From positions 23,874 to 87,873 of the forward strand of contig CACYLW010000012.1 in the NCBI GenBank assembly GCA_902775345.1: a DNA stretch of 64,000 bases, given 5' to 3'. The notes under the pieces are model-generated. The model did no database searches. It was not told where the DNA came from and was given only the letters and a program-made list of their open reading frames with translations. Of the stretch, positions 26,217 through 35,055 are shown piece by piece (within the stretch, counting starts at the first letter, position 1; the number at the start of each line of letters is the position of its first letter). Position numbers and translations under genes: made by a program. This DNA is from an uncultured Eubacteriales bacterium (GTDB lineage: Bacteria; Bacillota; Clostridia; Peptostreptococcales; Anaerovoracaceae).

Positions 26217-27508
26217 TGGCTGAACTAAAACTGATATTTGGAAAACAATCCGAAAAATACGATCATTTCAGGGATTTCGACTTTGAGTCCTGCCGGGCGA
26301 TATGCACTAGGCTGATGGGAGTCGTTGCTCTTAAAGTGACCTGGCGCAGCAAGGCCGACAGACGAGAGCGCCTGTATCAGGTGATGCACCTCGATTACTC
26401 CGAATACGGCATCGACGAATATCAGGAGTTTCTGTGCACTCCGGGAAGCGAAGATTATACCGGAAAGAGAGAAGAGATGTCCGCTCTGTGGAACCACTTC
26501 GTCGCAGTCATGGGCGGCTCACTTGAGAGCATCGACGAAGCATGCATGCTGAGGCTCATAGAAGACGCGCTGCCTCTTGCTTCTGAAAGCATCTCCCGTG
26601 AGTACGATAACGATGAGAACAGGGCATTCCGCGCGTATGCAAGGATGCGTCTCGGATTCATGCAGGACGCGCTCAACTGCAGGGGCATAACATCCGCGGA
26701 CTGCAGCACAAAAGATGCGATAGAGACGACTTCTCCTCTGAAGCTGTCAACATACGAGACGATCAACTATTTCATAATGAGGATGGTCGACCTCGACTTC
26801 GATGCCGCGTCATACCTTTCATCCATGACCATGGAAGATCTGCGCGGCTGCGAGCTTTCCGGCCAGGGCATACAGACACTTGTCAGATGCGATATCGAAA
26901 GAAGTGACAGAAGGAAGGACGTCCCGGCAGACGGGTTCTCCTTCCCTTTCCGCTGCCGATTAACGACTCTTGCCAGAGACGCGTACTATCACTACACACT
27001 TGTTATCTGGCTCAACGGAAACCACCGTGCCAAAAATCCTCTCGTAACAGACATCAGAGTCGGTTCAGTCATAAAGCTGTCAGAATATGAGGCGGCAATG
27101 CAGATAAGCCGTTCTGAATTTCTCACGGTATTCGACTGCAAGGATGAAATGCTTGTGGGCTTCGACCCCAAGTACATAGTTCCGTTCGCGAATTCCACTC
27201 AGACGCCGGTCCCTAACGGCTGGCTCTATACCGCATATAAAGGAGATAATTCCCATGTGGATACGTCGTCGTACAAGCTCAACGATGATGTTTACGGTTT
27301 CGCCCTGCTCACTATAGCAGGCGAACTCATACTCATGAGCAATGAGCTGAGATATATTTCAATGCTCGATGACGCGACCATTTTTTCACTGTATTCTCCT
27401 TTTATAAGCACCAAGGGAAGGTACCGTCTGGACACTCCGGTCTTCCAGACTCTGTGCGGAGCAGCAGGCGCCATGTTTGATGACATGGTTGAACCGGAGG
27501 GAGACTGA
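26216..27508 (+). CDS. Unrecognised soluble protein
   Basis: A 430-residue protein that I cannot place in a family. It has no signal peptide or membrane segment and is mixed acidic and hydrophobic in composition. It begins MAELKLIFGKQSEKYDHFRD. Notable segments are YDNDENRAFRAYARMRLGFM, DAYYHYTLVIWLNGNHRAKN and DDATIFSLYSPFISTKGRY. It is a single gene facing away from metK, with a leaderless-looking promoter. The coding quality (codon use like neighbours, 430 codons open) makes it real. Confidence 0.75.
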   Translation: MAELKLIFGKQSEKYDHFRDFDFESCRAICTRLMGVVALKVTWRSKADRRERLYQVMHLDYSEYGIDEYQEFLCTPGSEDYTGKREEMSALWNHFVAVMGGSLESIDEACMLRLIEDALPLASESISREYDNDENRAFRAYARMRLGFMQDALNCRGITSADCSTKDAIETTSPLKLSTYETINYFIMRMVDLDFDAASYLSSMTMEDLRGCELSGQGIQTLVRCDIERSDRRKDVPADGFSFPFRCRLTTLARDAYYHYTLVIWLNGNHRAKNPLVTDIRVGSVIKLSEYEAAMQISRSEFLTVFDCKDEMLVGFDPKYIVPFANSTQTPVPNGWLYTAYKGDNSHVDTSSYKLNDDVYGFALLTIAGELILMSNELRYISMLDDATIFSLYSPFISTKGRYRLDTPVFQTLCGAAGAMFDDMVEPEGD

Positions 27509-27819
27509 CCAGATTTTTTTTAAAAAACAAAAACCCGTCATCTTCACATTTTGTTCGTTTTTTTGCCACAGCGTTTTCAACAAAACGGGAAAGCCTTAAT
27601 TTCCAAGGTTTAAGACTTTTCCACAAGGTTTTGAAAAATCGTATACAATCTTTTCCACTTATGCATGTGGAAAACTTCAAGTGGCGTTTCGTTGAAATTT
27701 CAACGTTTGAAACGATTTTTATTTTCTGTCAACAGGATTTATCCACATATTTTAAATTTTTGCGGCACGCGATTTTGTTCGATTTCGTGAAACGCGTGAA
27801 ACATCGGAAAGGAACCGAC
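27509..27819. promoter_or_regulatory. AT-rich region with DnaA-box-like repeats
   Basis: A 311-bp gap before the AlaX gene. TTATCCACA (27739-27747) is a consensus DnaA box. TTTTCCACA (27617-27625), TTTTCCACT (27651-27659) and TGTGGAAAA (27666-27674, reverse) are near matches. A perfect palindrome GTTGAAATTTCAAC lies at 27691-27704. The region is rich in A and T runs. It could be a DnaA-bound control or titration site. No dnaA, rpmH or gyrB lies near it. Confidence 0.4.
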
Positions 27820-29055
27820 ATGGTTACAAGAAGAATATACCAGAGCGATCCATATGCTGTAATGAACGAGGCTTTGATCACCTCCGTACGCGAAAAAAAC
27901 GGCGTGGATGTGATCGCCTGCGACACTTCCGTATTCTATCCGGAGGGCGGAGGTCAGCCTTCCGACACCGGAACCGTATCCCTCTGCGGAACACAGCAGG
28001 TCTATAAAGTGACCCGCGCATCTGACGAGTCACTGGATAGTGACGTATGGCATGCAACTGATGCTCCGGCCGGAACTTTCAGCACCGGAGACAGGGTCGT
28101 GCTGAATATCGACCGCGATCTGCGCTTCAGGAACATGCAGCGCCACTGCGGCGAGCACATGCTGAGCGGAACCATGGATACTCTCTTCGGAGGGGTCAAC
28201 AAGGGGTTCCACATGGGTGACGAATACATCACCATAGACATAGATCTCGGCGGGCGCATGCTCACGGATGAAGAGCTCGATCTCGCTGAGCGCACCGTAA
28301 ACGAAGCTATCTGGGCTGATCTCCCGGTGACGGTCACCTGGTTCGACGATTATGAATCATCGCTCGCGCTGCCGGTACGCAAGAGGGTCCCTCATGACGG
28401 CAGGGTATCCGTGGTGACAGTAGGTGACCTGAATGATCCGTATGACTGCATCGCATGCTGCGGTACTCACCCGGCCAGATCATCCGAAGTCGGACTGCTT
28501 GCTATCTACAAGCGCGAGCCAAACAAGGGCATGAACCGCATTTACTTTGACTGCGGAAAAGCCGCATTCAGAAGGCTCAGCGCAGACTCAAAGATACTCG
28601 CTGAAGCAGCCAGGCGCTATTCCTGCTCCCCTGCCGACTTTATCGGAAGACTCGATGCCGAAGCTGAAAATATCTCTGCCCTCAAGGCAAAGCTCGCAGC
28701 CACGACATCGTATATAAAGGAAGCGGAAAAGGAAAAGATACTGGGCGCGGTCGCGGATGCCGGAGCTTCAGGTTATGTATACAGCTCGGATATACTCAGC
28801 GCTGATGATCTTCTGAAGCTTGGTTTTTCTGTCATCAATGAAACGCCGGGACTCTTCCTGATCATGAGACAGCCGGATTCGCACACATGTCTGCTCCTGT
28901 CCTCTTCTGAGGAACGCAAGTGCGGCGCCATAGTAAAGGCAAACGCGAAGAACTTCAGCGGCAAGGGCGGCGGACGCGATGACAACGCCAGAGCCATCTT
29001 CCCTTCAACTGCCGACATGGACGCTTTCATCGGAGAAATATCATCCCAAAACTGA
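27820..29055 (+). CDS. Alanyl-tRNA editing protein, AlaX type
   Basis: A 411-residue free-standing editing protein related to the editing domain of AlaRS, which removes Ser or Gly wrongly attached to tRNA-Ala. The N-terminal half shows FYPEGGGQPSDTG and the metal sites RHCGEHMLSG (HxxxH) and CIACCGTHPARSSEVG (CxxxH). The second half resembles the DHHA1 domain and ends FSGKGGGRDDNARAIF. This fits the long AlaX form. The ATG at 27820 is chosen for the family N-terminus and GGAAAGG upstream. Confidence 0.9.
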   Translation: MVTRRIYQSDPYAVMNEALITSVREKNGVDVIACDTSVFYPEGGGQPSDTGTVSLCGTQQVYKVTRASDESLDSDVWHATDAPAGTFSTGDRVVLNIDRDLRFRNMQRHCGEHMLSGTMDTLFGGVNKGFHMGDEYITIDIDLGGRMLTDEELDLAERTVNEAIWADLPVTVTWFDDYESSLALPVRKRVPHDGRVSVVTVGDLNDPYDCIACCGTHPARSSEVGLLAIYKREPNKGMNRIYFDCGKAAFRRLSADSKILAEAARRYSCSPADFIGRLDAEAENISALKAKLAATTSYIKEAEKEKILGAVADAGASGYVYSSDILSADDLLKLGFSVINETPGLFLIMRQPDSHTCLLLSSSEERKCGAIVKANAKNFSGKGGGRDDNARAIFPSTADMDAFIGEISSQN

Positions 29056-29102
29056 TATCGCGTGATACAATAAGACAGAACAGAATTTTAAGGAGGATCG
29101 AC

Positions 29103-29747
29103 ATGAATGACAAAGTCATCGTGACTATAGACAGGGAATTCGGCAGCGGCGGTCATGAGGTCGCAAAGCGCCTGGCGGAAAGACTCGGAGTCCCGTTCTA
29201 CGACGAAGAGATCATAGCCATGGCTGCGGAGTCCACCGGCTACAATGCGGAATATATACGAGACAATGACGAGAAAGCTCCTGATTATTCTTTCAGCAGC
29301 ATGTTCTCGGGATTTGACTCGTTCACGACCTCACCTTTCACCAAGGTGCAGGAAGAAGAGTTCAACATAATCCGCCAGATCGCGGCCAAGGGAAGCTGCG
29401 TAATAGTAGGAAGAGCTGCTGACTACATCCTCTCAGAGGAACGCCACGTCAGCATATTCCTGTTTGCGCCGTATGAGGAAAGAGTCAGGAGAAAACTCCA
29501 GATCCACAATACCATGGAGCCGGAGAACCTCTTCGATCTTCAGACAGTCGAAAAGCAGGTGAAGCAGATCGACAAGCAGCGCCGCAGGTATTACGAGTTC
29601 TATACTGACAACAAATGGGGCGGCCGTGACGAATACGACCTTCTCATCAACACCAGCCGTGCCGGAGTTGAAGGCGCGGTGGATATCATCGAAGCATATA
29701 TCAAGGGCGGTAAAGACAAAGATCTTATGTCTGACCTGGAGTACTAA
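29103..29747 (+). CDS. Cytidylate-kinase-like protein
   Basis: A 214-residue P-loop nucleotide-kinase-like protein. It starts VIVTIDREFGSGGHEVAKRL, a Walker A variant, then LGVPFYDEEIIAMAAESTG. The IVGRAADYILSEERHVSIFL segment and an Arg-rich lid QIDKQRRRYYEFYTDNKWG are those of the cytidylate kinase-like family (AAA_26). The substrate is not established for this family. AAGGAGG precedes the ATG. It is followed by a strong terminator. Confidence 0.85.
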   Translation: MNDKVIVTIDREFGSGGHEVAKRLAERLGVPFYDEEIIAMAAESTGYNAEYIRDNDEKAPDYSFSSMFSGFDSFTTSPFTKVQEEEFNIIRQIAAKGSCVIVGRAADYILSEERHVSIFLFAPYEERVRRKLQIHNTMEPENLFDLQTVEKQVKQIDKQRRRYYEFYTDNKWGGRDEYDLLINTSRAGVEGAVDIIEAYIKGGKDKDLMSDLEY

Positions 29748-29820
29748 AAAAGAAGACAGATGTCCGAGTTTTCTGAACTCAGTCCGTGGTGAGCGGACTG
29801 AAGAAAGCCTGTGTACGCGA

Positions 29821-29838
29821 GCGGCGGAATTCCGCCGC
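29821..29838 (+). terminator. Terminator after the kinase-like gene
   Basis: GCGGCGGAATTCCGCCGC is a perfect palindrome followed by TTTTTCTT. A smaller AGTCCG/CGGACT hairpin precedes it at about 29779-29799. Confidence 0.85.
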
Positions 29839-29976
29839 TTTTTCTTCGTCACATTTTCTACGAACCTTGAATTCACGGATATTTAGTGTAAAATCTAAAA
29901 TAACTTTATACATTATATTGCACGGCTTTTTCAGCCGTTCGGTATCGTCAGAAGATGTTTATATGGAGGAATCAAA

Positions 29977-31158
29977 ATGAAGAAAATTCTGGTATTGGTA
30001 CTCTCTCTCATGCTCGCGATGCTGGCACTCGCAGGCTGCGGAGGCGGCGGCGATTCGGGATCCGGCGGCGGCGACACTGTAAAGATCGGCGTATTTGAAC
30101 CTGCTTCGGGAGACAACGGTGCAGGCGGAAAGCAGGAGACTCTCGGTATTGAGTATGCCAACAAGATGACCCCTACCGTCACGATCGGCGATAAGGAGTA
30201 TAACGTTGAACTCGTAAAAGTAGACAACGAATCAGACAACTCCAAGGCCGTGACGGCAGCTCAGAACCTCGTATCCCAGAACGTATCCATCGTTCTCGGA
30301 TCATACGGCTCAGGCGTATCGATCGCTGCTGCTGATGTATTTGCTGATGCAGGCATGCCTGCCATCGGCGTAACATGCACAAACCCTCAGGTAACAGCTG
30401 ACTGTGAGCAGTACTTCAGGATCTGCTTCCTGGATCCTTTCCAGGGCACAGTTCTCGCTAACTATGCAAGCGACAGCGGATGCAAGAAGGCATACTGCCT
30501 CTCCAAGCTGGGCGATGACTACTCAGTAGGACTTGTAAACTACTTCGTAGAAGCATTCAAGGCAAACGGCGGCGAGGTCGTTGAAGAGCAGTTCCCTGAC
30601 AAGAACTCCGACTTCACTTCCTATGTAGCAAACGCCAAGAACAAGGGCTGCGATGTATTCTTCGCACCTGTATCCACAGAAGCTGCTGCACTCATCATCG
30701 ACCAGGCCGAGGCTCAGGATCTCGGAATGCCGATCCTTGCAGGAGACACATGGGATTCCAACGTTATCACAGAAGCTGCCAAGGGCAAGAGCGTAGATAT
30801 CACTGTTACAACCTTCTATCAGGAAGGCGGAAACCCTGAGTTCGACGAAGGCATCAAGGCATGGATGGAAGAAGACTCAACAGCCATGACAAACAACGGC
30901 GGCAACACAGACCTCGCAGCTGTAACAGCAATGGGCTATGACGCATACTACGTAGCACTCGAGGCAATGAAGGCTGCCGGCTCGACTGATCCTGCCGACA
31001 TTCTCGCTGCCCTGCCTTCACTGAAAGTAAGCGGCCTGGTATGCGGAGATGTTTCGTTCAATGAGACAGGCGATGCAAACAAGACTGAAGCTTTCGTAAA
31101 GAAGTGCAACACTGAGACAGGCGCATGGGAGTTCGTAAAGACACAGTCCGCAGAATAA
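29977..31158 (+). CDS. livK: Branched-chain amino-acid-binding lipoprotein
   Basis: A 393-residue substrate-binding lipoprotein of an ABC importer. The signal peptide ends in the lipobox LALAGC (Cys near residue 21), followed by a Gly/Ser-rich linker. The mature part is a type I periplasmic-binding fold: VKIGVFEPASGDNGAGGKQE, then VSIVLGSYGSGVSIAAADVF and FPDKNSDFTSYVANAKNKGC. It is first in the liv cluster, with its own terminator hairpin before livH, so it is probably made in excess of the permease. The ligand is inferred from family and neighbours. Confidence 0.92.
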   Translation: MKKILVLVLSLMLAMLALAGCGGGGDSGSGGGDTVKIGVFEPASGDNGAGGKQETLGIEYANKMTPTVTIGDKEYNVELVKVDNESDNSKAVTAAQNLVSQNVSIVLGSYGSGVSIAAADVFADAGMPAIGVTCTNPQVTADCEQYFRICFLDPFQGTVLANYASDSGCKKAYCLSKLGDDYSVGLVNYFVEAFKANGGEVVEEQFPDKNSDFTSYVANAKNKGCDVFFAPVSTEAAALIIDQAEAQDLGMPILAGDTWDSNVITEAAKGKSVDITVTTFYQEGGNPEFDEGIKAWMEEDSTAMTNNGGNTDLAAVTAMGYDAYYVALEAMKAAGSTDPADILAALPSLKVSGLVCGDVSFNETGDANKTEAFVKKCNTETGAWEFVKTQSAE

Positions 31159-31216
31159 TTCTTATACGGGTATAGGGATATTTCAGGGATTTGCGATCTT
31201 CTGATCAAGTAGAAAT

Positions 31217-31240
31217 GCGGGAAGCCGCGAGGCTTCCCGC
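31217..31240 (+). terminator. Attenuating hairpin between livK and livH
   Basis: GCGGGAAGCC GCGA GGCTTCCCGC is a 10-bp GC-rich stem with GATTTTGT after it. Its place explains higher expression of the binding protein than of the transporter. Confidence 0.75.
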
Positions 31241-31263
31241 GATTTTGTAAAAAAGGATATAAA

Positions 31264-32142
31264 ATGTTACATACCTGGTTACCATACATACTCGCCGGCA
31301 TCGCTGTCGGCGGTCAATACGCACTGATAGCCATAGGATACACGATGGTTTACGGTATCCTGAGGCTCATCAACTTCGCTCACGGCGACGTATTCATGTG
31401 GTCGGGACTCATCATGGTTTACCTTATAACCGTCCTCCCTCTCTGGGTGTCGGTAATACTGGTAATAATCTTCGCGATAGTACTTGGCACTACGATAGAA
31501 AAAGTCGCCTACCGGCCGCTGCGTTCTGCGCCGCGTATGTCCATAATGATCTCCGCGATCGGCGTGTCATACCTGCTGCAGAACTTCGCGCTCTACATCA
31601 CCGGAGGTCTTACAAAGACATATCCTGAGATCGGTTTCCTGCAGAAGACGGTAAAGATCGGTTCTGCCACCACTAAGATGGTCACTGTCATCACACCGGT
31701 GCTGACGATCGTTCTCGTATTCCTGCTCGTAATGCTCATCAAGCATACAAAGATAGGTATGGCGATGCGTGCTGTTTCGCGCGACTTTGAAACAAGTTCG
31801 CTCATGGGCATAGACATTAACAGGGTCATCACAGTCACATTCGTAATAGGCTGTGCACTCGCCGCGATCGGATCCGTCCTCTACTTCTCCAACTACACGG
31901 GCATCAACCCTATGTCGGGAGCGATGCCGGGCCTCAAGGCTTTCGTAGCTGCAGTATTCGGAGGAATAGGTTCCGTACCGGGAGCTGTCGTCGGCGCCTT
32001 TGTAATAGGTATCTGTGAGAACCTCATCAAGGGTGCCGGCTGGACTACATTCTCTGACGCTTTCACATTCGTTCTCCTGATAGTCATCCTGATGGTCAAG
32101 CCTACGGGTCTCTTCGGCGAGAAGAATATCGACAAGGTATAG
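31264..32142 (+). CDS. livH: Branched-chain amino-acid ABC permease LivH
   Basis: A 292-residue polytopic inner-membrane permease of the LivH group, about eight helices. It has GGQYALIAIGYTMVYGILRL, INFAHGDVFMW, and AVFGGIGSVPGAVVGAFVIG near the C-terminus, the ATPase-contact loop. It pairs with LivM. The gene lies 22 bases after the attenuator hairpin and 9 bases before livM. Confidence 0.93.
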   Translation: MLHTWLPYILAGIAVGGQYALIAIGYTMVYGILRLINFAHGDVFMWSGLIMVYLITVLPLWVSVILVIIFAIVLGTTIEKVAYRPLRSAPRMSIMISAIGVSYLLQNFALYITGGLTKTYPEIGFLQKTVKIGSATTKMVTVITPVLTIVLVFLLVMLIKHTKIGMAMRAVSRDFETSSLMGIDINRVITVTFVIGCALAAIGSVLYFSNYTGINPMSGAMPGLKAFVAAVFGGIGSVPGAVVGAFVIGICENLIKGAGWTTFSDAFTFVLLIVILMVKPTGLFGEKNIDKV

Positions 32143-32151
32143 GAGGGCGCC

Positions 32152-33459
32152 ATGGAAACGACACTGAACAAAAAAACCAAATCGGCTCTCTCCGTAGCAG
32201 CGATCGCGCTCTTCCTTGTATTTGTGTATTTCGGAGACATCATGATCTCTCCGGGATCATCCTGGAAGATGCTGATCACTGTTATAGAAAAAGGATCCAT
32301 ATACGCACTGGTAGCTGCATCCATGAACCTGCTGAACGGTTTCACGGGACTCTTCTCTCTCGGCCAGGCGGGCTTCATGCTGATAGGCGCATATACCTAT
32401 GCCATATTCACCATTCCTGCCGCCTCGCACGAGGCAGTATATCAGTACTTTGACGGCGGCGCCATCCAGTGGTCGATAGTTGAGACGCTCGAGGGAAGCC
32501 TCGGAGTATTCGGCCACTACCTGGGCATGCTGATCCCTATGCTCGGCGCAGGACTTCTGGTCGCTGTCATAGCATTCCTCATCGGCATCCCGGTGCTGAG
32601 GCTCAAGTCAGACTATCTCGCGATCGCTACGCTCGGTTTTGCGGAGATCCTCAGGGCATTCTTCCAGTGGAACACGCTCGGTCCTGTCACAAACGGATCC
32701 AACGTGCTTCGTAAATACACCACATACGGAAACGCCATATTCCCTGTTCTGATCTCAGGTCTGTGCATAGCAGTGATCCTGCTGCTGATCAACTCGACAT
32801 ACGGCCGCGCCTTCCGCGCCATCCGCGACGATGAGATCGCAGCTGAGGCAATGGGCATCAGCCTCTTCAAGCATAAGGAGATATCGTTTGTCATATCGTC
32901 CTTCTTTGCAGGCATAAGCGGCGCCCTTCTGGCCATGTTCCAGACCACCATCAACGCAACTCCGTTCAACACCGTTATGACTTACGAGATCCTTCTCATA
33001 GTAGTCATCGGCGGTATCGGTTCGATCACCGGATCCATCATCGGCGCGTTCCTGTTCACAGCCGCGTCTGAATGGTGGCTCAGAGGTCTCGACGCAGGAA
33101 GATGGCTCGGCATTTCCGGTTCTTTCATGAGGCCGGGATTCCGTAAAGTCGTATTCGCCGTACTCATCATGCTGATCGTGCTCTTTTACTCACGCGGCAT
33201 CATGGGAGACAAGGAATTCAGCTGGGAGAAATTCATCTCAGGGCTGAAAAACCTCCCTGCTAACCTGAAGGCATGGCCTTCAAGGCGCAAGGCAAAAGCT
33301 GCGGCAAGGCGCAGCGTAAGAGCAGCAAACGCAGCGGCAAAGAACAGGGCCAGGGAAGCAAAGGCCTCCAACGAGGCAAGGATCGCTTCGGGCGAAGCGC
33401 TCTTCACCCCGCTTGAAGTATCTGACACTGTAGTAGTATTCGACAAGGAGGGCAAATGA
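32152..33459 (+). CDS. livM: Branched-chain amino-acid ABC permease LivM
   Basis: A 435-residue LivM-type permease. FTGLFSLGQAGFMLIGAYTY and AIRDDEIAAEAMGISLFKHK are typical, and VVIGGIGSITGSIIGAFLF is the coupling-loop region. The C-terminal 80 residues are an unusual charged, Ala/Lys/Arg-rich tail (RRKAKAAARRSVRAANAAAK) of about 40 residues that most LivM proteins lack; it should lie in the cytoplasm. The stop overlaps the livG start by 4 bases. Confidence 0.92.
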   Translation: METTLNKKTKSALSVAAIALFLVFVYFGDIMISPGSSWKMLITVIEKGSIYALVAASMNLLNGFTGLFSLGQAGFMLIGAYTYAIFTIPAASHEAVYQYFDGGAIQWSIVETLEGSLGVFGHYLGMLIPMLGAGLLVAVIAFLIGIPVLRLKSDYLAIATLGFAEILRAFFQWNTLGPVTNGSNVLRKYTTYGNAIFPVLISGLCIAVILLLINSTYGRAFRAIRDDEIAAEAMGISLFKHKEISFVISSFFAGISGALLAMFQTTINATPFNTVMTYEILLIVVIGGIGSITGSIIGAFLFTAASEWWLRGLDAGRWLGISGSFMRPGFRKVVFAVLIMLIVLFYSRGIMGDKEFSWEKFISGLKNLPANLKAWPSRRKAKAAARRSVRAANAAAKNRAREAKASNEARIASGEALFTPLEVSDTVVVFDKEGK

Positions 33460-34307
33460 TGGACAACAGAGAAGTAGTACTCAGGCTCTCCGATATAACC
33501 ATGCAGTTCGGCGGAGTCGTCGCTGTCGACAATCTTAATCTGGTCGTACACAAGAATGAGATAGTCGGACTGATCGGCCCTAACGGCGCCGGAAAGACCA
33601 CAGCCTTCAACTGCATCACAGGCGTATATGAACCTACCAACGGATCTGTTGAGATAAACGGAAAAGTTGTGATAGAAAATCACCCGCAAGGCAAGATGAA
33701 AGATGCCTACAAGGGACGCAATGCAGGAAAGTATACAAAGGCCATCACCATGCTGCCTGACAAGGTAACCAAGCTGGGCGTTGCGCGTACATTCCAGAAC
33801 ATAAGGCTCTTCAAGGGCATGACCGTAATGGAAAATGTCATGGTAGCCATGCACATGAACCAGACCGAGTCGGTATTCGGAGCTACTTTCAGAAGCAAGA
33901 AGGCCCGCGCAGAAGAAGCCGCAATGAGGGCTGAGGCTGAAGAGCTGCTCCGCAAGGTAGATCTCTATGAGAACAGAAACGACCTTGCGACCTCGCTGCC
34001 TTACGGTAAGCAGAGGCATCTCGAGATCGCCCGCGCGCTTGCCACACACCCTTCGATCCTTCTGCTCGACGAGCCTGCGGCAGGCATGAACCCGCAGGAA
34101 TCCGACGATCTCATGAAGTTCATCGGAAGGATACGCGATGAGTTCGACCTTTCCATACTGATGATCGAGCACCACATGCAGGTCATCATGGGCATATGCG
34201 AACACATCTACGTGCTCAACTACGGCGGTCAGATTGCAGACGGAACTGCCGCTGAGATCCAGGCTAACCCTGCTGTTATAGAAGCTTATCTGGGAGGTGA
34301 CGAATAA
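33456..34307 (+). CDS. livG: Branched-chain amino-acid ABC ATPase LivG
   Basis: A 283-residue ABC ATPase. Walker A GPNGAGKTT (about residue 46), a C-loop variant SLPYGKQRHLEIARALATH, Walker B SILLLDEPAAGMNPQES and the H-loop MIEHHMQVI are present. A 30-residue insertion (HPQGKMKDAYKGRNAGKYTK) after the Q-loop region and the SLPYGKQR form are characteristic of LivG. The start overlaps livM by 4 bases and the end overlaps livF by 1. Confidence 0.94.
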   Translation: MMDNREVVLRLSDITMQFGGVVAVDNLNLVVHKNEIVGLIGPNGAGKTTAFNCITGVYEPTNGSVEINGKVVIENHPQGKMKDAYKGRNAGKYTKAITMLPDKVTKLGVARTFQNIRLFKGMTVMENVMVAMHMNQTESVFGATFRSKKARAEEAAMRAEAEELLRKVDLYENRNDLATSLPYGKQRHLEIARALATHPSILLLDEPAAGMNPQESDDLMKFIGRIRDEFDLSILMIEHHMQVIMGICEHIYVLNYGGQIADGTAAEIQANPAVIEAYLGGDE

Positions 34308-35011
34308 TGCTTGCAATCAGAAATCTGAATGTACATTACGGCGGTATCCACGCTCTCAGAGGCATCGACATCGATGTGCCTGACGGCAAGATAATCTCGC
34401 TTATAGGTGCTAACGGCGCCGGAAAATCAACGACACTGAAGTCGGTAATGGGACTGGTGCCGAAGAGCGACGGTCACGTCTACTGGGATAATACAGACAT
34501 AACTTCACTCAAGACGAAGGACATCGTAGGCGAAGGCATAATCCTCTGCCCTGAAGGACGAAGGATATTCCCTGACCTTACTGTAGACGAGAACATCGCT
34601 GCAGGCGCTTACCTGCGCAAGGACAAGGCAGAGATAGCACGAGACAGAGACTGGGTATACGAGCTCTTCCCTAGAATCGCAGGGAGAACATGGCAGCTCG
34701 GCGCGACCCTCTCCGGAGGCGAGCAGCAGATGCTCGCGGTAGCCCGCGCGTTGATGTCAAAGCCGAAGCTCCTCATGCTCGACGAGCCTTCACTCGGACT
34801 CGCTCCGCTGGTAATCAAGGACATCTTTGCGGTCATACAGAAAATCAGGGAAGACGGCGTCAACATCCTGTTGATCGAGCAGAACGCTAAAGCCGCCCTC
34901 GAGATATCTGACTACGCATATGTAATGGAGACCGGCGTCATAACGATGGCCGGCCCGGGAAAAGCGCTGCTCAACGACCCGCGTGTACAGCAGGCTTATC
35001 TCGGAGAGTAA
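34307..35011 (+). CDS. livF: Branched-chain amino-acid ABC ATPase LivF
   Basis: A 234-residue ABC ATPase. Walker A GANGAGKSTTLKSVMGLV, signature ATLSGGEQQMLAVARALMSK, Walker B LLMLDEPSLGLAPL and ILLIEQNAKAALEISD complete the family pattern. It is the last gene of the liv operon, followed by a bidirectional terminator. Confidence 0.95.
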   Translation: MLAIRNLNVHYGGIHALRGIDIDVPDGKIISLIGANGAGKSTTLKSVMGLVPKSDGHVYWDNTDITSLKTKDIVGEGIILCPEGRRIFPDLTVDENIAAGAYLRKDKAEIARDRDWVYELFPRIAGRTWQLGATLSGGEQQMLAVARALMSKPKLLMLDEPSLGLAPLVIKDIFAVIQKIREDGVNILLIEQNAKAALEISDYAYVMETGVITMAGPGKALLNDPRVQQAYLGE

Positions 35012-35031
35012 ACGCCATAATATACGCAATA

Positions 35032-35055
35032 AAAAAGGAGCTCCGGCTCCTTTTT
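35032..35055. terminator. Bidirectional terminator after livF and rluB
   Basis: AAAAAGGAGC TCCG GCTCCTTTTT forms a 10-bp stem with A- and T-runs on both sides. It overlaps the stop codon of the convergent pseudouridine synthase gene. Confidence 0.85.

Noticed and set aside
27509-27819. Chromosomal replication origin
   Set aside because: DnaA-like boxes and A/T runs are present, but dnaA, dnaN, rpmH and gyr genes are absent and the strand pattern does not switch clearly here. Kept only as a DnaA-type site.
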